From NCBI RefSeq assembly GCF_019400985.1, contig NZ_WTFF01000016.1:1-49600 (forward strand): DNA of 49,600 nt, given 5' to 3'. The translations under genes were made by a program, and so were the position numbers. The notes beneath the pieces are model-generated. The model did no database searches and was not told the origin of the DNA. It saw only the letters and a list, made by a program, of their open reading frames with translations. Below are positions 41,901 through 49,400 of this stretch, one piece after another (positions within the stretch are counted from its first letter, which is position 1; every line of letters begins with the position of its first letter). This DNA is from Streptomyces bambusae (GTDB lineage: Bacteria > Actinomycetota > Actinomycetes > Streptomycetales > Streptomycetaceae).

Positions 41901-42599
41901 CTGGTCGTCTCCGCCGACGGCCGGTACCTCTCCGCGTTCGGCATCGAGAGCGGCGTACGCGAGGGCGAGGGAGGCACCATCCAGGTCTGGGACGTCCGCG
42001 AGCGCAATGAGATCCACCGCATCGACAACGTCTTCGGCTACGGACGGTTCAGCCCGGACGGCACCCTGTTCGCCACCACCACCGGCACGGTGATCGACCT
42101 GCGCAGCGGCACCAGGCGCGACGGCGCCTGGGGCGGCGCCGCGACCGGGCTGGCCTTCTCGCCGGACAGCCGGCTGCTGGCGGTGGTCCGCGACAGCGGC
42201 TCGGTCGAGCTGTGGGACGGCGCGGCCCGTACCCGCCTCTCCCACCTGCCCGGCAGCCCACCGCGCGACACGGCGCGGTTCGACTTCGCCGACGACCCGG
42301 TCTTCTCCCAGGACGGCCGGCTGCTGGCGGCCGTCACCGGCGGCGAGCGCATCCAGCTGTGGGACACCGACGCCCGGCTCGCCCTCGGCGGGCCGCTGGA
42401 GACCAGCGGCCGCAAGGTGGACCTGCTCTCCTTCGGCGGGGACGGCATCCTACGGGTCCTCAGCGGCGCCGACACCGCCCCCCTCGACCTGGTGCCGGAC
42501 CGCGTCGCCGCCGCCGTCTGCAAACGGGCCGGCCGCGACATCACCCGGGCCGAGTGGCGTACGTACATCCCGAACGTGCCGTACCGCAAGCTCTGCTGA
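38937..42599 (+). CDS. Large Ser/Thr protein kinase with membrane helix and WD40-like propeller
   Basis: A 1220-aa protein. The kinase domain (1-265) has VGGQGVVYEAY, Lys44, HRDLKPGN (134-141) and DFG (153-155), with YMAPEILSGKRATAASDIFAWG behind, so all catalytic parts are present. Residues about 315-480 form a helical domain (LPAEAQVVAHEAVLRLVVPG, ELRRCLDWLATVPHQLRPNPLE) like the C-terminal part of STAND-type proteins. A membrane helix follows (about 490-507) and then ARLLGLAAWRIAGVPEARAAL. From about 560 on there are WD40-like repeats (FSPDSRLLAVVRDSGSVELW, FSQDGRLLAAVTGGERIQLW). It probably phosphorylates partners in response to a signal read by the propeller. RBS GGGGGAG fixes the start. 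Confidence 0.92.
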   Translation: MGSALLPEDPEQIAGYWLASRLGVGGQGVVYEAYDGQGTRVALKVLHRTADAFVHERFGREAEAARRVAPFCTARILDVSTDAEVPYLVSEFVPGPTLAARVRTEGPFAEDRLLRLAAGVATALAAIHRAGVVHRDLKPGNVLLGPDGPRIIDFGIARAPDMSLTATGAIMGTYGYMAPEILSGKRATAASDIFAWGAVVLFAATGDEPFRGENIAEAAHRVTTVDPDLSALPVSVRPLVATALAKEPALRPSARELLLALVGESGEATESGEGGASGEGSASDESFEATLLQDGARRAEPATPPSATEVVAPLGERAEAAFAALPAEAQVVAHEAVLRLVVPGPAPDGTHDSVRSCAAAELFTGRPEREQRAMAAATEALVAAGALVIDEDSTVRPVSAALLPAWRRLAAWVAADRAGIAIRLRLTQAALVWEAHGRRAEDLPRGTELRRCLDWLATVPHQLRPNPLELACLDAARAAAGRTVRRRRQLVSGLAGVTVLAVLAGLAAWYQNNEVERREAEATARRVAQAAESLRGTEPETARLLGLAAWRIAGVPEARAALNASSVQRATETLQLPRIDYGISAGVQLTQGGQGMLLYTPNEATFTDLGLGGKSAPPRTPRKLPGNVHWGEGQKPAVSPDGRYVLVMTDAQHVQVVETATGTPLGPAFALAVQSARGLSLTNRGQVVRELDSGAFRMTDGQRGGAEVELPGELSPDGSYVVSCDRSRGTVVASAYPSSGAAPLVTNSERSCDRTTVFSPDGSSFARVEHGGSGDGADSFGEANVWRVRGEASGPPLPDLGLHEFRLSSRGGYVFGWSGNGEVEIWETEGRNHLVTLPGAVKSNARSSSPYADMALDEDTKSLVFLTSDRATLKRIDLSGVVGLPKPDRNLVAAASSADGTTVVVREGWTDMKQRVVDVRTGKTLHTVPQRWVELPTRHVFNALSDNGKVLAFTDHDPDQRKQFVVVHDLEHGREIHRFSPVDETVRRLVVSADGRYLSAFGIESGVREGEGGTIQVWDVRERNEIHRIDNVFGYGRFSPDGTLFATTTGTVIDLRSGTRRDGAWGGAATGLAFSPDSRLLAVVRDSGSVELWDGAARTRLSHLPGSPPRDTARFDFADDPVFSQDGRLLAAVTGGERIQLWDTDARLALGGPLETSGRKVDLLSFGGDGILRVLSGADTAPLDLVPDRVAAAVCKRAGRDITRAEWRTYIPNVPYRKLC

Positions 42600-42774
42600 C
42601 CCCGGCCCCCTGCGGGGACAGCGCACCCCTCAGCCGCGCGTCCAGGTTCCCCGGCCAGTTCCTCCTCGCCGGGCGACGGGTCGCCGCGAAACCGACATCG
42701 AGCAGGCAGCGTCCGCTCTACCGGCCGGTGAGGAACTCGACGAGGTCCAGGGCGGCGTTCCGCCGCATCGAACC

Positions 42775-43190
42775 ATGTTGTTCCTCCACGACGAGGATGC
42801 GGTGCTGGTGGTCGACGAGACCGGGGACGTAAAGAAGGCCACGCACACCGTCGGTGTCCAGCGCCAGTACACCGGCACCGCCGGGAGGGTCGAGAACGCG
42901 CAGGTCGCCGTGGACACGCCGCGGTGGACCGTGAGCCCGCGCTCGTGGACGTGCGACGAGGACCGCTGCCGGGCCGTGGGCCGCGTGGGCCGGGCCGCGG
43001 GGGACGAGGTCTACGGCGGGTACGTTCCGAGCGGATGCCCTGGCCACGAAGGTGCCGAAGCGGGCCTGGCAGAAGCTGTCGGCAGGGGCCGGCACCAAAG
43101 GGCCCGCCCCGGTGCCCCTGGCCATGCTCGCTCACGCCTTCCTGGCGGTCATCCGGCTGTGCATCGCAGTTACTGAGATTCCACGCGTGA
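42775..43190 (+). pseudogene. Decayed IS701-family transposase
   Basis: HDEDAVLVVDETGDVKKATH and VGVQRQYTGTAGRVENAQVA are diagnostic of IS701 DDE transposases, with the first catalytic Asp in VVDETG. The next recognisable parts are ATGDEVYG-like AAGDEVYGG, RAWQKLSAGAGTKG and LAMLAHAFLAVIR, each in another frame or separated by deletions. Roughly two thirds of the gene is gone and no terminal repeats are visible. The rest of the 42600-43349 gap has nothing I can identify. Confidence 0.75.
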
Positions 43191-43349
43191 CGCCGCCGCC
43201 CCGGCATCCGCTTGAACTGCGACGATCGCCGGCCATGGCGCGACATCACACAAAGGTCATCAGTAGCCGCGATCTGCGAGCGATGAGTTTGCACCGTCCG
43301 GAGGGTCTAGGTCATCGACAAACCCATCACTGCCTCATCCGGAGAACGC

Positions 43350-44183
43350 ATGACCACCAACCCGGCTGACACCGCCACCGTCCGTTCCCTGAAGGTGCCC
43401 GGCGCACGTCTGCACTACGAAGTGCGCGGCAAGGGCCCTCTCATCGTGCTGGTCGGTGCCCCGATGGACGCTGCAGCCTTCGCCCCGCTGGCCAGGCTGC
43501 TCGCCACCGACCACACCGTGCTCACCACCGACCCGCGCGGCATCAACCGCAGCAAGCTCGACGACCCCGACCAGGACTCGACGCCCCGACTGCGCGCAGA
43601 CGACCTGTCCCGGCTGATCGCCCACGTCGACGCGGGACCGGCCTTCGTCCTGGGCTCCAGCGGCGGCGCCGTCAGCGCGCTGGCCCTCGCCCAGACCCGT
43701 CCCGACCAGGTGCACACCCTCGTCGCCCACGAGCCACCGCTGATCGAACTACTGAAGGACCGAGAGCAACTGCGCACCGGCACCGAGGACCTCATCGTCA
43801 CCTACCTCGCCGGCGACGTGACGGGAGCCTGGAAGAAGTTCTTCGCACAGGCCGACATCACGATGCCCGAGCCCGTGATCGAGCAGATGTTCGGCGGGGA
43901 GCGCGATCCGCAACAGGTGGCGGACGAGCGCCGTTGGTTCGCGCACGAGATGCGCTCCTCCACTTACTGGCAGCCTGACCCGGCAGCCCTACGCGCGGCG
44001 ACCACCCGCATCGTGGTGGGCATCGGCGACGACTCCGCCGGACAGCTCTGCGACCGAACCTCCCGCGCGCTCGCTCAGTCGCTTGGCACCGAGCCGACGA
44101 CGTTCCCCGGCGGCCACACCGGGTTCGTCGAGACCCCCGACACCTTCGCCACCCGCCTGCGCACCGTCATACGCGAGGGCTGA
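43350..44183 (+). CDS. Alpha/beta hydrolase
   Basis: A 277-aa single-domain hydrolase. KGPLIVLVGAPMDAAAF opens the fold; FVLGSSGGAVSALALA (nucleophile Ser in G-S-S-G-G) is the elbow; VGIGDDSAGQ holds the acid and FPGGHTGFVE the His. DHTVLTTDPRGINRS is the usual second strand loop. It has no signal peptide. The enzyme class (esterase, haloperoxidase-like or lactonase) cannot be fixed. GGAG is 5 bases before the ATG at 43350, and a perfect hairpin terminates the transcript at 44195. Confidence 0.88.
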   Translation: MTTNPADTATVRSLKVPGARLHYEVRGKGPLIVLVGAPMDAAAFAPLARLLATDHTVLTTDPRGINRSKLDDPDQDSTPRLRADDLSRLIAHVDAGPAFVLGSSGGAVSALALAQTRPDQVHTLVAHEPPLIELLKDREQLRTGTEDLIVTYLAGDVTGAWKKFFAQADITMPEPVIEQMFGGERDPQQVADERRWFAHEMRSSTYWQPDPAALRAATTRIVVGIGDDSAGQLCDRTSRALAQSLGTEPTTFPGGHTGFVETPDTFATRLRTVIREG

Positions 44184-44194
44184 GCCACAGGAAC

Positions 44195-44244
44195 ACGCAC
44201 CGAGCGCAGTCCGAACCACGCCGTTCAGACCGCGCTCGGTGCGT
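44195..44244 (+). terminator. Perfect 13-bp-stem hairpin after the hydrolase
   Basis: ACGCACCGAGCGC (44195-44207) and GCGCTCGGTGCGT (44232-44244) are exact complements with a 24-nt loop. It starts 12 bases past the TGA and is a strong terminator without U-tract. Confidence 0.75.
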
Positions 44245-44630
44245 CCCCGGTGCTCGAGGTACATGCATGCCTGGAGTCCAGAGTGACTGCCGTCCTCGTA
44301 GAGCAGCGCGGCGACTCCTCCGGGGCCCCGGCGAAGAAGGTGCCGTCGTCGGATCTGACAGTGGCAGGTCTTCGCGACCTTGGCGCCTTCGTGCCTGCCT
44401 CGCTCCTGCTGGTGGATGAGCTAACGAACTCACGCTCGACTCCGCACGAGTGCTGCCACAGTCCGATGAGCCGCGATTCCGCGAAGGCGCCGAACCCCTT
44501 CCCCGCGAACAGCTGCGAAGCGGCTGCGAAGTCGTCGAAGCACCCCACGTCCAGGTGTGAATGGGTGGTGCAGTGGTAGCGGTTGGTTGTCAGCAGGTGA
44601 CCGTGAGGTGTGGGCTGGGCGGGGCGGTTC
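44245..44630. other. Stretch without a convincing gene
   Basis: GC falls a little here and both strands have open frames (minus 44225-44632, plus 44250-44579), but neither has a RBS, a known motif or clear coding bias. The minus frame reads DVGCFDDFAAASQLFAGKGF, which may be a relic. It borders the integrase fragment. Confidence 0.35.
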
Positions 44631-44823
44631 ACGCCTCATGCGCTGCGCCGGGCGTGCGCGACGCACCAGTACGAGCGGGGCACGGACCTGATTGCCGCCC
44701 AGCAGCTTCTCGGGCATAGGCCTATCGCCTCGACGATGGCGTACGTGAAGCCGTCGCAGCGGTTCGTCTGAGGACGCCTGGCAGCGGGCCACCGATGCCG
44801 CCGTCCGCGCACTGGCCGGCTGA
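44631..44823 (+). pseudogene. 3' fragment of a tyrosine recombinase/integrase
   Basis: The frame reads TPHALRRACATHQYERGTDL, then QQLLGHRPIASTMAYVKPSQRF, the C-terminal R-x-x-H ... LGH ... Y core of phage-type integrases (HALRR, LGH, and the nucleophile Tyr in MAYVKPS). A TGA then interrupts; a one-base shift restores EDAWQRATDAAVRALAG and a second TGA. The N-terminal and central domains are absent, so it cannot act. Confidence 0.75.
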
Positions 44824-44842
44824 CCGGCGAGGGACGAGGGAC

Positions 44843-45211
44843 ATGACCTCGAGGGGACCTGAGCCAGCAGACCCGGCCTTGCCGGGTGTTCAGTGGCGGT
44901 TGCGGATGGCGGCGGCGGAGCGCGGGGTATAGACGGGGACCCAGCTGCGGCGACTGCTGGCTGAGAAGGCGGGACTGGAGTTGTCCGCAGCTTCGGTGCC
45001 GGCTCTGTTCACCAAGCAGCCGTCCCAGGTGAAGCTGTCCACCCAGACTGCGCTGTGTACGGCTCTGGCCTGTGCTCCTGGAGATCTCCTTGTGCTCGGT
45101 CCCGCAGCACCGGCACTGGCCTCTGGGCCCGCGCTGGGAGGGTTGTTAGACAGGAGGCCGTCGCCCGGTTCGTCGCGGGTAGCCGGGAGACGGTCACTGC
45201 CTCCCCTCTGA
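44843..45211 (+). pseudogene. XRE/Cro-type HTH regulator broken by an in-frame TAG
   Basis: From an ATG at 44843 the frame reads VQWRLRMAAAERGV, then TAG at 44930-44932, then TGTQLRRLLAEKAGLELSAA and SVPALFTKQPSQVKLSTQTA. This is the XRE-like regulator often found next to integrase genes in Streptomyces; the stop falls where Trp is usual, a single-base change. A restart at TTG 44981 would lack the first helices. It follows the integrase fragment by 20 bp. Confidence 0.7.
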
Positions 45212-45265
45212 CCTCCGCAGCTCTTCGTCGGCCGTCCTTCCACCTACCTGGCGGGTTCAAGATCC

Positions 45266-45550
45266 ATGTCAGCGTCCGTTCCTGACGCCGTGCAGGGCCG
45301 CTGCCCCGGCTGCACGAAGTTGCGCTGGCTGCGCCCAGGATCGGGCCTGTGTGCCTGGTGCTTACGGACGTGTCCTGGTTGCGGAGGCGGCAGACGCTCG
45401 GCCGAGGAGACGTGCGCGGCTTGCCGGCGGCGGGCCGCGGGAAGGCCGGCGCTCGGCCCGTGTCGGCGATGCGGGCGCCGGCGGATTCTGGACGTGGCGC
45501 GCCAGTGGTGCCGTCCGTGCTCCGACCCTGCGAGGGCCCAGCCGCTATGA
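45266..45550 (+). CDS. Small Cys-rich zinc-ribbon-like protein
   Basis: A 94-aa protein with about five C-x2-C pairs: CPGC, CAWC, CPGC, CAAC, CRRC and CRPC. Such pairs form zinc ribbons or treble clefs; there is no other domain. The ATG at 45266 has no strong RBS. It lies 55 bp after the XRE pseudogene and probably belongs to the same integrase-associated cassette, with a DNA-binding or regulatory role inferred from that. Confidence 0.55.
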   Translation: MSASVPDAVQGRCPGCTKLRWLRPGSGLCAWCLRTCPGCGGGRRSAEETCAACRRRAAGRPALGPCRRCGRRRILDVARQWCRPCSDPARAQPL

Positions 45551-45584
45551 CGGGCCATTGATGTAGTGCCTGGGTTGGTCCGTT

Positions 45585-45770
45585 GATCTGGGTGTGTTCA
45601 GGTTGGCTGGCTGGTGTGTGGGCTGCTGGATGTCTGTCGTGGTGGTCGGGCTGCCCGGTGGGCGGTGCTGGCGATGTGGGGCGGGGCGATGTCCTGGGGT
45701 TTTCTCAGGTTGGCTGAGTTTTCCAGGTGTGTACAGGTGCAGTGATTCTTTGTGCAGGTGTAATGGCTCT
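45585..45770. repeat. Possible transposon-end repeats next to tniQ
   Basis: Two longer copies share CTGGG-n-TCAGGTTGGCTG (45588-45612 and 45694-45718). Two shorter motifs follow, CAGGTGTGTACAGGTG and GTGCAGGTGTAATGG (45725-45770), with the common core GTGnACAGGTG/GTGCAGGTG. Tn7-like and Tn5053-like elements carry several such transposase-binding repeats at each end. The region is T/G-rich compared with its surroundings. Confidence 0.4.
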
Positions 45771-45771
45771 T

Positions 45772-46689
45772 CTATAGGCAGCGGCGTCTGGGGCGTTGCT
45801 GCGTGGTGTGGATCCAGGCCCTGAGCAGGTCGTGGGGCGGGAGGACGAGCCGGTCAAGGCCGAGGATGTTCGCGGTCTGGTCGAGGAAACCGTGGTCGGC
45901 CTCGGGGTGGGGTGTGCGGGCGAGGTGTCGGGCGAGGGCGACGGTTTCGGGGTAGGTGACCGGATCGCGTCCGGTCAGCGCCCAGGACTTGCCGTGGGCT
46001 GGTGGCGGGTTGGTGTCCGCGAGGCGGGTGCGCCGGTAGTGCCAGCGTCGGGTGAGGTGGTGTTCCTGGTCGTGCCAGCGGGTGGTGATCGCGGCGGCCC
46101 ACTGGTACGCGGCGGTGGCGTCGGGCCGGCGCCCCAGACGTTTGTGGGCGTGATGGGCCGGGACGAGCTCGGGCAGGGCACGGGTGTCCAGGGACGCCCG
46201 GTCGGTGGGCGGGGTGGCCCACCGGAGGTGCTGTGGGCATAGCCGCTGGTGTGCTCGGTGGTAGGCCCATGCCTGGCTGGTGGTCCCGCGGCTGTGGTGG
46301 AGGGTGCACCAGGGGCAGGTGCGGGTGGGCTGTCGTGCGGGTTCAAGAGGCTGCCAGCGGGCGTTGGGATGACCGGGGTCCGGATCTCTTGACCCATGGA
46401 CGACGTTGCCCAGGGCGCGCGGCAGATCGGGGATGCGGGTGAAGGTGGCGAGGTGGTGGAGTGCTGCAGGGGAGAGGACGATCTCGCTTCCTCCCGGCAT
46501 GCTGCCTGGGCGGCCGTCGACGGTGATGCCGATGCCTTCGAGGATCTGGCGCAGCTGAAGGCGGTACGCCTGGGCGAGGCGGTGGAGGTAGGAGGCGGGC
46601 GCCTCGTGTGGCACCGGCCTTACGCGTAGCGCCCCGGCGCGATGCGGCGGCCGCGGGATGCGGGCGAAGGGCGCAGTCGGACTGCTCAC
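45772..46689 (-). CDS. tniQ: TniQ family transposition protein
   Basis: A 305-aa protein. LRVRPVPHEAPASYLHRLAQAY is the TniQ N-terminal signature. A zinc-binding part has CPWC (124-127) with HRAHQRLCPQHLRW about 20 residues later. TniQ proteins pick targets for Tn7/Tn5053-type transposons, or in other systems link to CRISPR complexes. The GTG start at 46689 overlaps the frame of the upstream TniB-like gene as GTGA, which suggests original coupling. No TniA/TnsB transposase is seen, so the element is probably not autonomous. Confidence 0.85.
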   Translation of the reverse strand: MSSPTAPFARIPRPPHRAGALRVRPVPHEAPASYLHRLAQAYRLQLRQILEGIGITVDGRPGSMPGGSEIVLSPAALHHLATFTRIPDLPRALGNVVHGSRDPDPGHPNARWQPLEPARQPTRTCPWCTLHHSRGTTSQAWAYHRAHQRLCPQHLRWATPPTDRASLDTRALPELVPAHHAHKRLGRRPDATAAYQWAAAITTRWHDQEHHLTRRWHYRRTRLADTNPPPAHGKSWALTGRDPVTYPETVALARHLARTPHPEADHGFLDQTANILGLDRLVLPPHDLLRAWIHTTQQRPRRRCL

Positions 46690-47713
46690 GGCAGGTCTCC
46701 TGTGGCCGTTCGGCCGTTGCTGTTTCCGTTTGCGGGCTGCCGGGGGTTGCGGCCAGCCGGGTACCGGGGCGGTTGTTCTCTTCGGCGAGGTGGTCGAGAA
46801 CGACGGTCTCCAGGGCGGCCTTGGTGATGCGTTCGGTGCCGTCGAGGATCGCGGTGATCGCGGCTTGGCGCAGGAGGCGGGCGAGGCTGCCGATGCGTCC
46901 GCCGGTACGGGTGTGAAGGTAGGGGGCCAGGCGCACCAGGATTCCGGCTCGGTGCTGGGTGAGATCGAGGCAGGCTTCCATGGCGGCGACGAGGTCGCGG
47001 AACGGCTGGCTGGTGCCTCGTCGGGCGGGGATGGTGTCGCAGTCGATGAGGGTGGCGCGGCCGGCGAGCTGGGCGCCTCGGGTGCCGGTGAACAGGGGTG
47101 TGGTGGTGACGTCGATGCCGGCGTAGACGAAGGTTGCGCCGATGCGTTCGGTGAGGTCTTTGAGGAGGTCGGTGGCTTCGGCTCCGGTGCTGGTGCGGGG
47201 GTTGAGCCGGTGGATCTCGTCGATCATGATCAGGCGGACGCCTGCCCGGGTGTATGTGTCGCAGACCGATGTCATGATCTGGGCCTGGGCCATGCGATGG
47301 GTGATCGGGATGCCGAGGAAGCGGGCGAATTCCGCGGCCAGGGTTTTCGTGCTGGCCCCTGGCGGGACGAGGACGTACGCGACCGGCATCTGGTCGTGGT
47401 TGCCGGTGCGGGTGGTTTCGGCGAGGTGGCAGGTGCGGCCGACTTGCAGGAGCACTTCCGCATCGGCGCGGGGTGTCCCGCCAGGGTGCCGCGGCTGATG
47501 GCTCTTCCACTGCCAATGTCCCAGTATCCAGCCGGGCTCCTGCCCGTAGCGTGCGGCGATACGGCACATCAGTGACCAGGTCGTTTCTCCGGCCAGGGGA
47601 GGCACGCGGAAGACCGGGGACGACACTCGACCGGCGTTGTGGATGACAGCCTGCGTGATCAAGCCTGTTGGCTGCCCATCGCCTCCTGAATCACACCCCG
47701 GACATCCGCTCAT
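46686..47713 (-). pseudogene. TniQ'-TniB chimera: TniQ N-terminus joined to an AAA+ TniB without Walker A
   Basis: The first part reads FRVPPLAGETTWSLMCRIAA, then WQWKSHQPRHPGGTPRADAE, which is the start of a TniQ-like protein. At about 47470 it passes directly into GRTCHLAETTRTG, AYVLVPPGASTKTLAAEFA and VRLIMIDEIHRLNPRTSTG, the TniB/TnsC AAA+ core with Walker B. The P-loop that should precede CHLAE is missing, so the join is best explained by a deletion. Near the 3' end the frame with the GTGA overlap to tniQ differs by one from the AAA+ frame, so a frameshift is also likely. ATP-driven activity is doubtful. Confidence 0.7.
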
Positions 47714-47830
47714 CGATGACGACGCTGGATCCGACGTGCATGCGTCACTGATGCCTCAGAACTGAGCGTCAGCTCACGCACGCAGAGTCCCGCCGGTCAC
47801 GCTCCAAGCGCGCACCGTGGGCGAGCCGGA

Positions 47831-48706
47831 TTGTCAGAGGTCCCTGAGACACTCCTGCGTATGGCGCTGCGATCACCGATCTACCTCGACACCGAAACTC
47901 TCCTGTCTCAGGCGGAGTACTACGACATCGACGTCCCTCGGCAAGCGGAGATCACTGAGAAGACAGTCCGGAAGCAGACTGGCGGCGGTAAGGTCGGCAT
48001 GGGCGGGTTCGCGCTGGAAGGCTCCAGGGGAACCGATGTTGAGTTCCAGTCCACTTACAGCCTGGCCCCGAAGCAGAAGGCAACCTTCAGCAAGGTGATC
48101 GACGCGCTGATCAACGATGCCAACGCGGTCAAGGTGGATCCCGACGGCGAGACACCCCTCGTCAGGGACGACCTGGTCCAGATCGAGGGAACGACACGGA
48201 TCACTGCGGCCAGTTTGGCCGGAAAAATGTTCTTTATCCTTCGCCGGCTGATGGACACCGTGGACGCCGACCTGGACAGCCTCCGCAATCTCGATGTCAA
48301 CAATCTGCCGTTCGCCGAGCAGCTTCAGCGGGTGTACCTCCGCAACGAACTCCTCCCCATTCCGATCCTGCTGGAGCTGACCGGCTCGAACCTGCCGCAG
48401 AAGGTCTACATCAACGTGCCACCGGACCACTTCCTGGGCGAAGCGTCAGCGAACCGTATTGAGGGTGAACTGCGCGTCCTGGGTAGCGTCAGCAGGCTGA
48501 TCCCGGGGGGCAGTGACGGGTACCTCAGCGCTGAGCAGTGGCTCCTCCACGACTGGGAGCACATGATGCGGCGCCTGCTGATGACCGAGGTGGATGACCA
48601 CGTGCGAGAGCTGGTCAGTCACTTCAACCTGGACCTTCCCGCTGAGGACGTTCACGCCCACATTGCCGGTCCGGCCATCGTCGTAGACGCGATAGGACTC
48701 TACTGA
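47831..48706 (+). CDS. DUF6414-like protein
   Basis: A 291-aa protein beginning at TTG 47831 or ATG 47861 (no strong RBS for either). MALRSPIYLDTETLLSQAEY and the glycine-rich TGGGKVGMGGFALEG match the DUF6414 pattern of actinobacterial and other proteins of unknown function. The middle is acidic-helical (MDTVDADLDSLRNLDV). There is no membrane segment. Codon third positions are visibly less GC-rich (ACT, GAT, AAG, ATC mixed) than in neighbouring genes, which indicates recent transfer. It stands alone between transposon remains and the tRNA-like RNA. Confidence 0.65.
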   Translation: MSEVPETLLRMALRSPIYLDTETLLSQAEYYDIDVPRQAEITEKTVRKQTGGGKVGMGGFALEGSRGTDVEFQSTYSLAPKQKATFSKVIDALINDANAVKVDPDGETPLVRDDLVQIEGTTRITAASLAGKMFFILRRLMDTVDADLDSLRNLDVNNLPFAEQLQRVYLRNELLPIPILLELTGSNLPQKVYINVPPDHFLGEASANRIEGELRVLGSVSRLIPGGSDGYLSAEQWLLHDWEHMMRRLLMTEVDDHVRELVSHFNLDLPAEDVHAHIAGPAIVVDAIGLY

Positions 48707-48804
48707 TTCGCGGAGTGCCTCTGGGCCTCAGCGGGGGACCCTCTAGGCCATTTTCAATCCAGGTCAAAAAATGAATCACGCCCGGCCTGAGTGCTGAAGC
48801 TCGT

Positions 48805-48821
48805 CCTCAGTCCTGCTGAGG
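48805..48821 (-). terminator. Short hairpin after the tRNA-like RNA
   Basis: CCTCAG-TCCTG-CTGAGG (48805-48821) directly follows the 3' end of the tRNA-like RNA on the minus strand. It has a 6-bp stem and no U-tract. Confidence 0.5.
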
Positions 48822-48824
48822 GTT

Positions 48825-48944
48825 GAGAGTCGGCGGGATTCGAACCCGCGGACCGGGGGAGGCAGGGCGGCCCAGTACCCGGTCAGTCGACGTGAGAAGG
48901 GCCTTCCCTACGCCGATCGCAATGGGCCACTCTGCCACGACTCC
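48825..48944 (-). tRNA. tRNA-like RNA, type II (Ser/Leu-like) with abnormal anticodon and variable arms
   Basis: Read on the minus strand: acceptor GGAGTCG (48938-48944) pairs with CGACTCT (48826-48832, one G-U). The D-arm is GCAGAGTGGCCCATTGC (48919-48935), very like tRNA-Ser. The T-arm GCGGG-TTCGAAT-CCCGC (48833-48849) is perfect. Between them an extended stem TCGGCGT/ACGTCGA (48910-48916 with 48887-48893) replaces a normal anticodon arm, and a long variable arm GACCGGG/CCCGGTC (48851-48857 with 48878-48884) follows. No 5-bp stem with a 7-nt anticodon loop can be drawn. At 120 nt it is about 30 too long. No CCA is encoded. Confidence 0.5.
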
Positions 48945-49059
48945 GCAACCCGTGGGAGCTGCTGCTCCCACTCCCAAGACGGTTAGGACGACGACCGCGA
49001 CAGAGCGAACCCTTTCCGGCAGACCCCATGACCAGCCCGGGGGCTTGTTCTCCTTGCTG

Positions 49060-49400
49060 CCAGCGCCCGCGAGGGCTGGTCCTGGAGGCGGAGCTACAAG
49101 GACCCGGGCTGGGGAGCGAAGCTGACCGGCCTCTGGAGTGGTCTTTGAGCGGGGGCATGGTGGCGGGGTCGGTGTTGGCAAGCGTCTGCGTGGCCTTTTG
49201 TCCCCATTCAGGCTGTTGCCGCCCCGTGCAGGCCGGGAGGTTTACGCCGTTGGGTTTCCAGTGCTGGAGGCTTCGCTGCCGGCCCCGTCAAGAGGGACCC
49301 CAACCGACACCACTGACGCTACTGCCAGCGCCCGCGGAGCGGGCTGGTCCTGAAGGCGAAGGCGGAAGAACCCAGGCGGGGAAGCGAAGCGGACCCGCCC
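49060..49400. repeat. Diverged direct repeat of about 65 bp in non-coding DNA
   Basis: The unit CCAGCGCCCGCG...GGGCTGGTCCTG, GAGGCGGA..., then GGGGAGCGAAGC occurs at 49060-49124 and again at 49325-49392. The second copy has an intact GCCCGC-GGA-GCGGGC hairpin. The stretch between them has no gene. Confidence 0.6.

Noticed and set aside
38943..42245. A 1100-aa minus-strand open frame
   Set aside because: It is opposite the kinase/WD40 gene, which has catalytic motifs; the minus frame shows none.
48825..48944. Selenocysteine tRNA
   Set aside because: The acceptor plus T-arm is 7+5 rather than 8+5, no UCA anticodon loop can be placed, and no selenoprotein-system gene is nearby.
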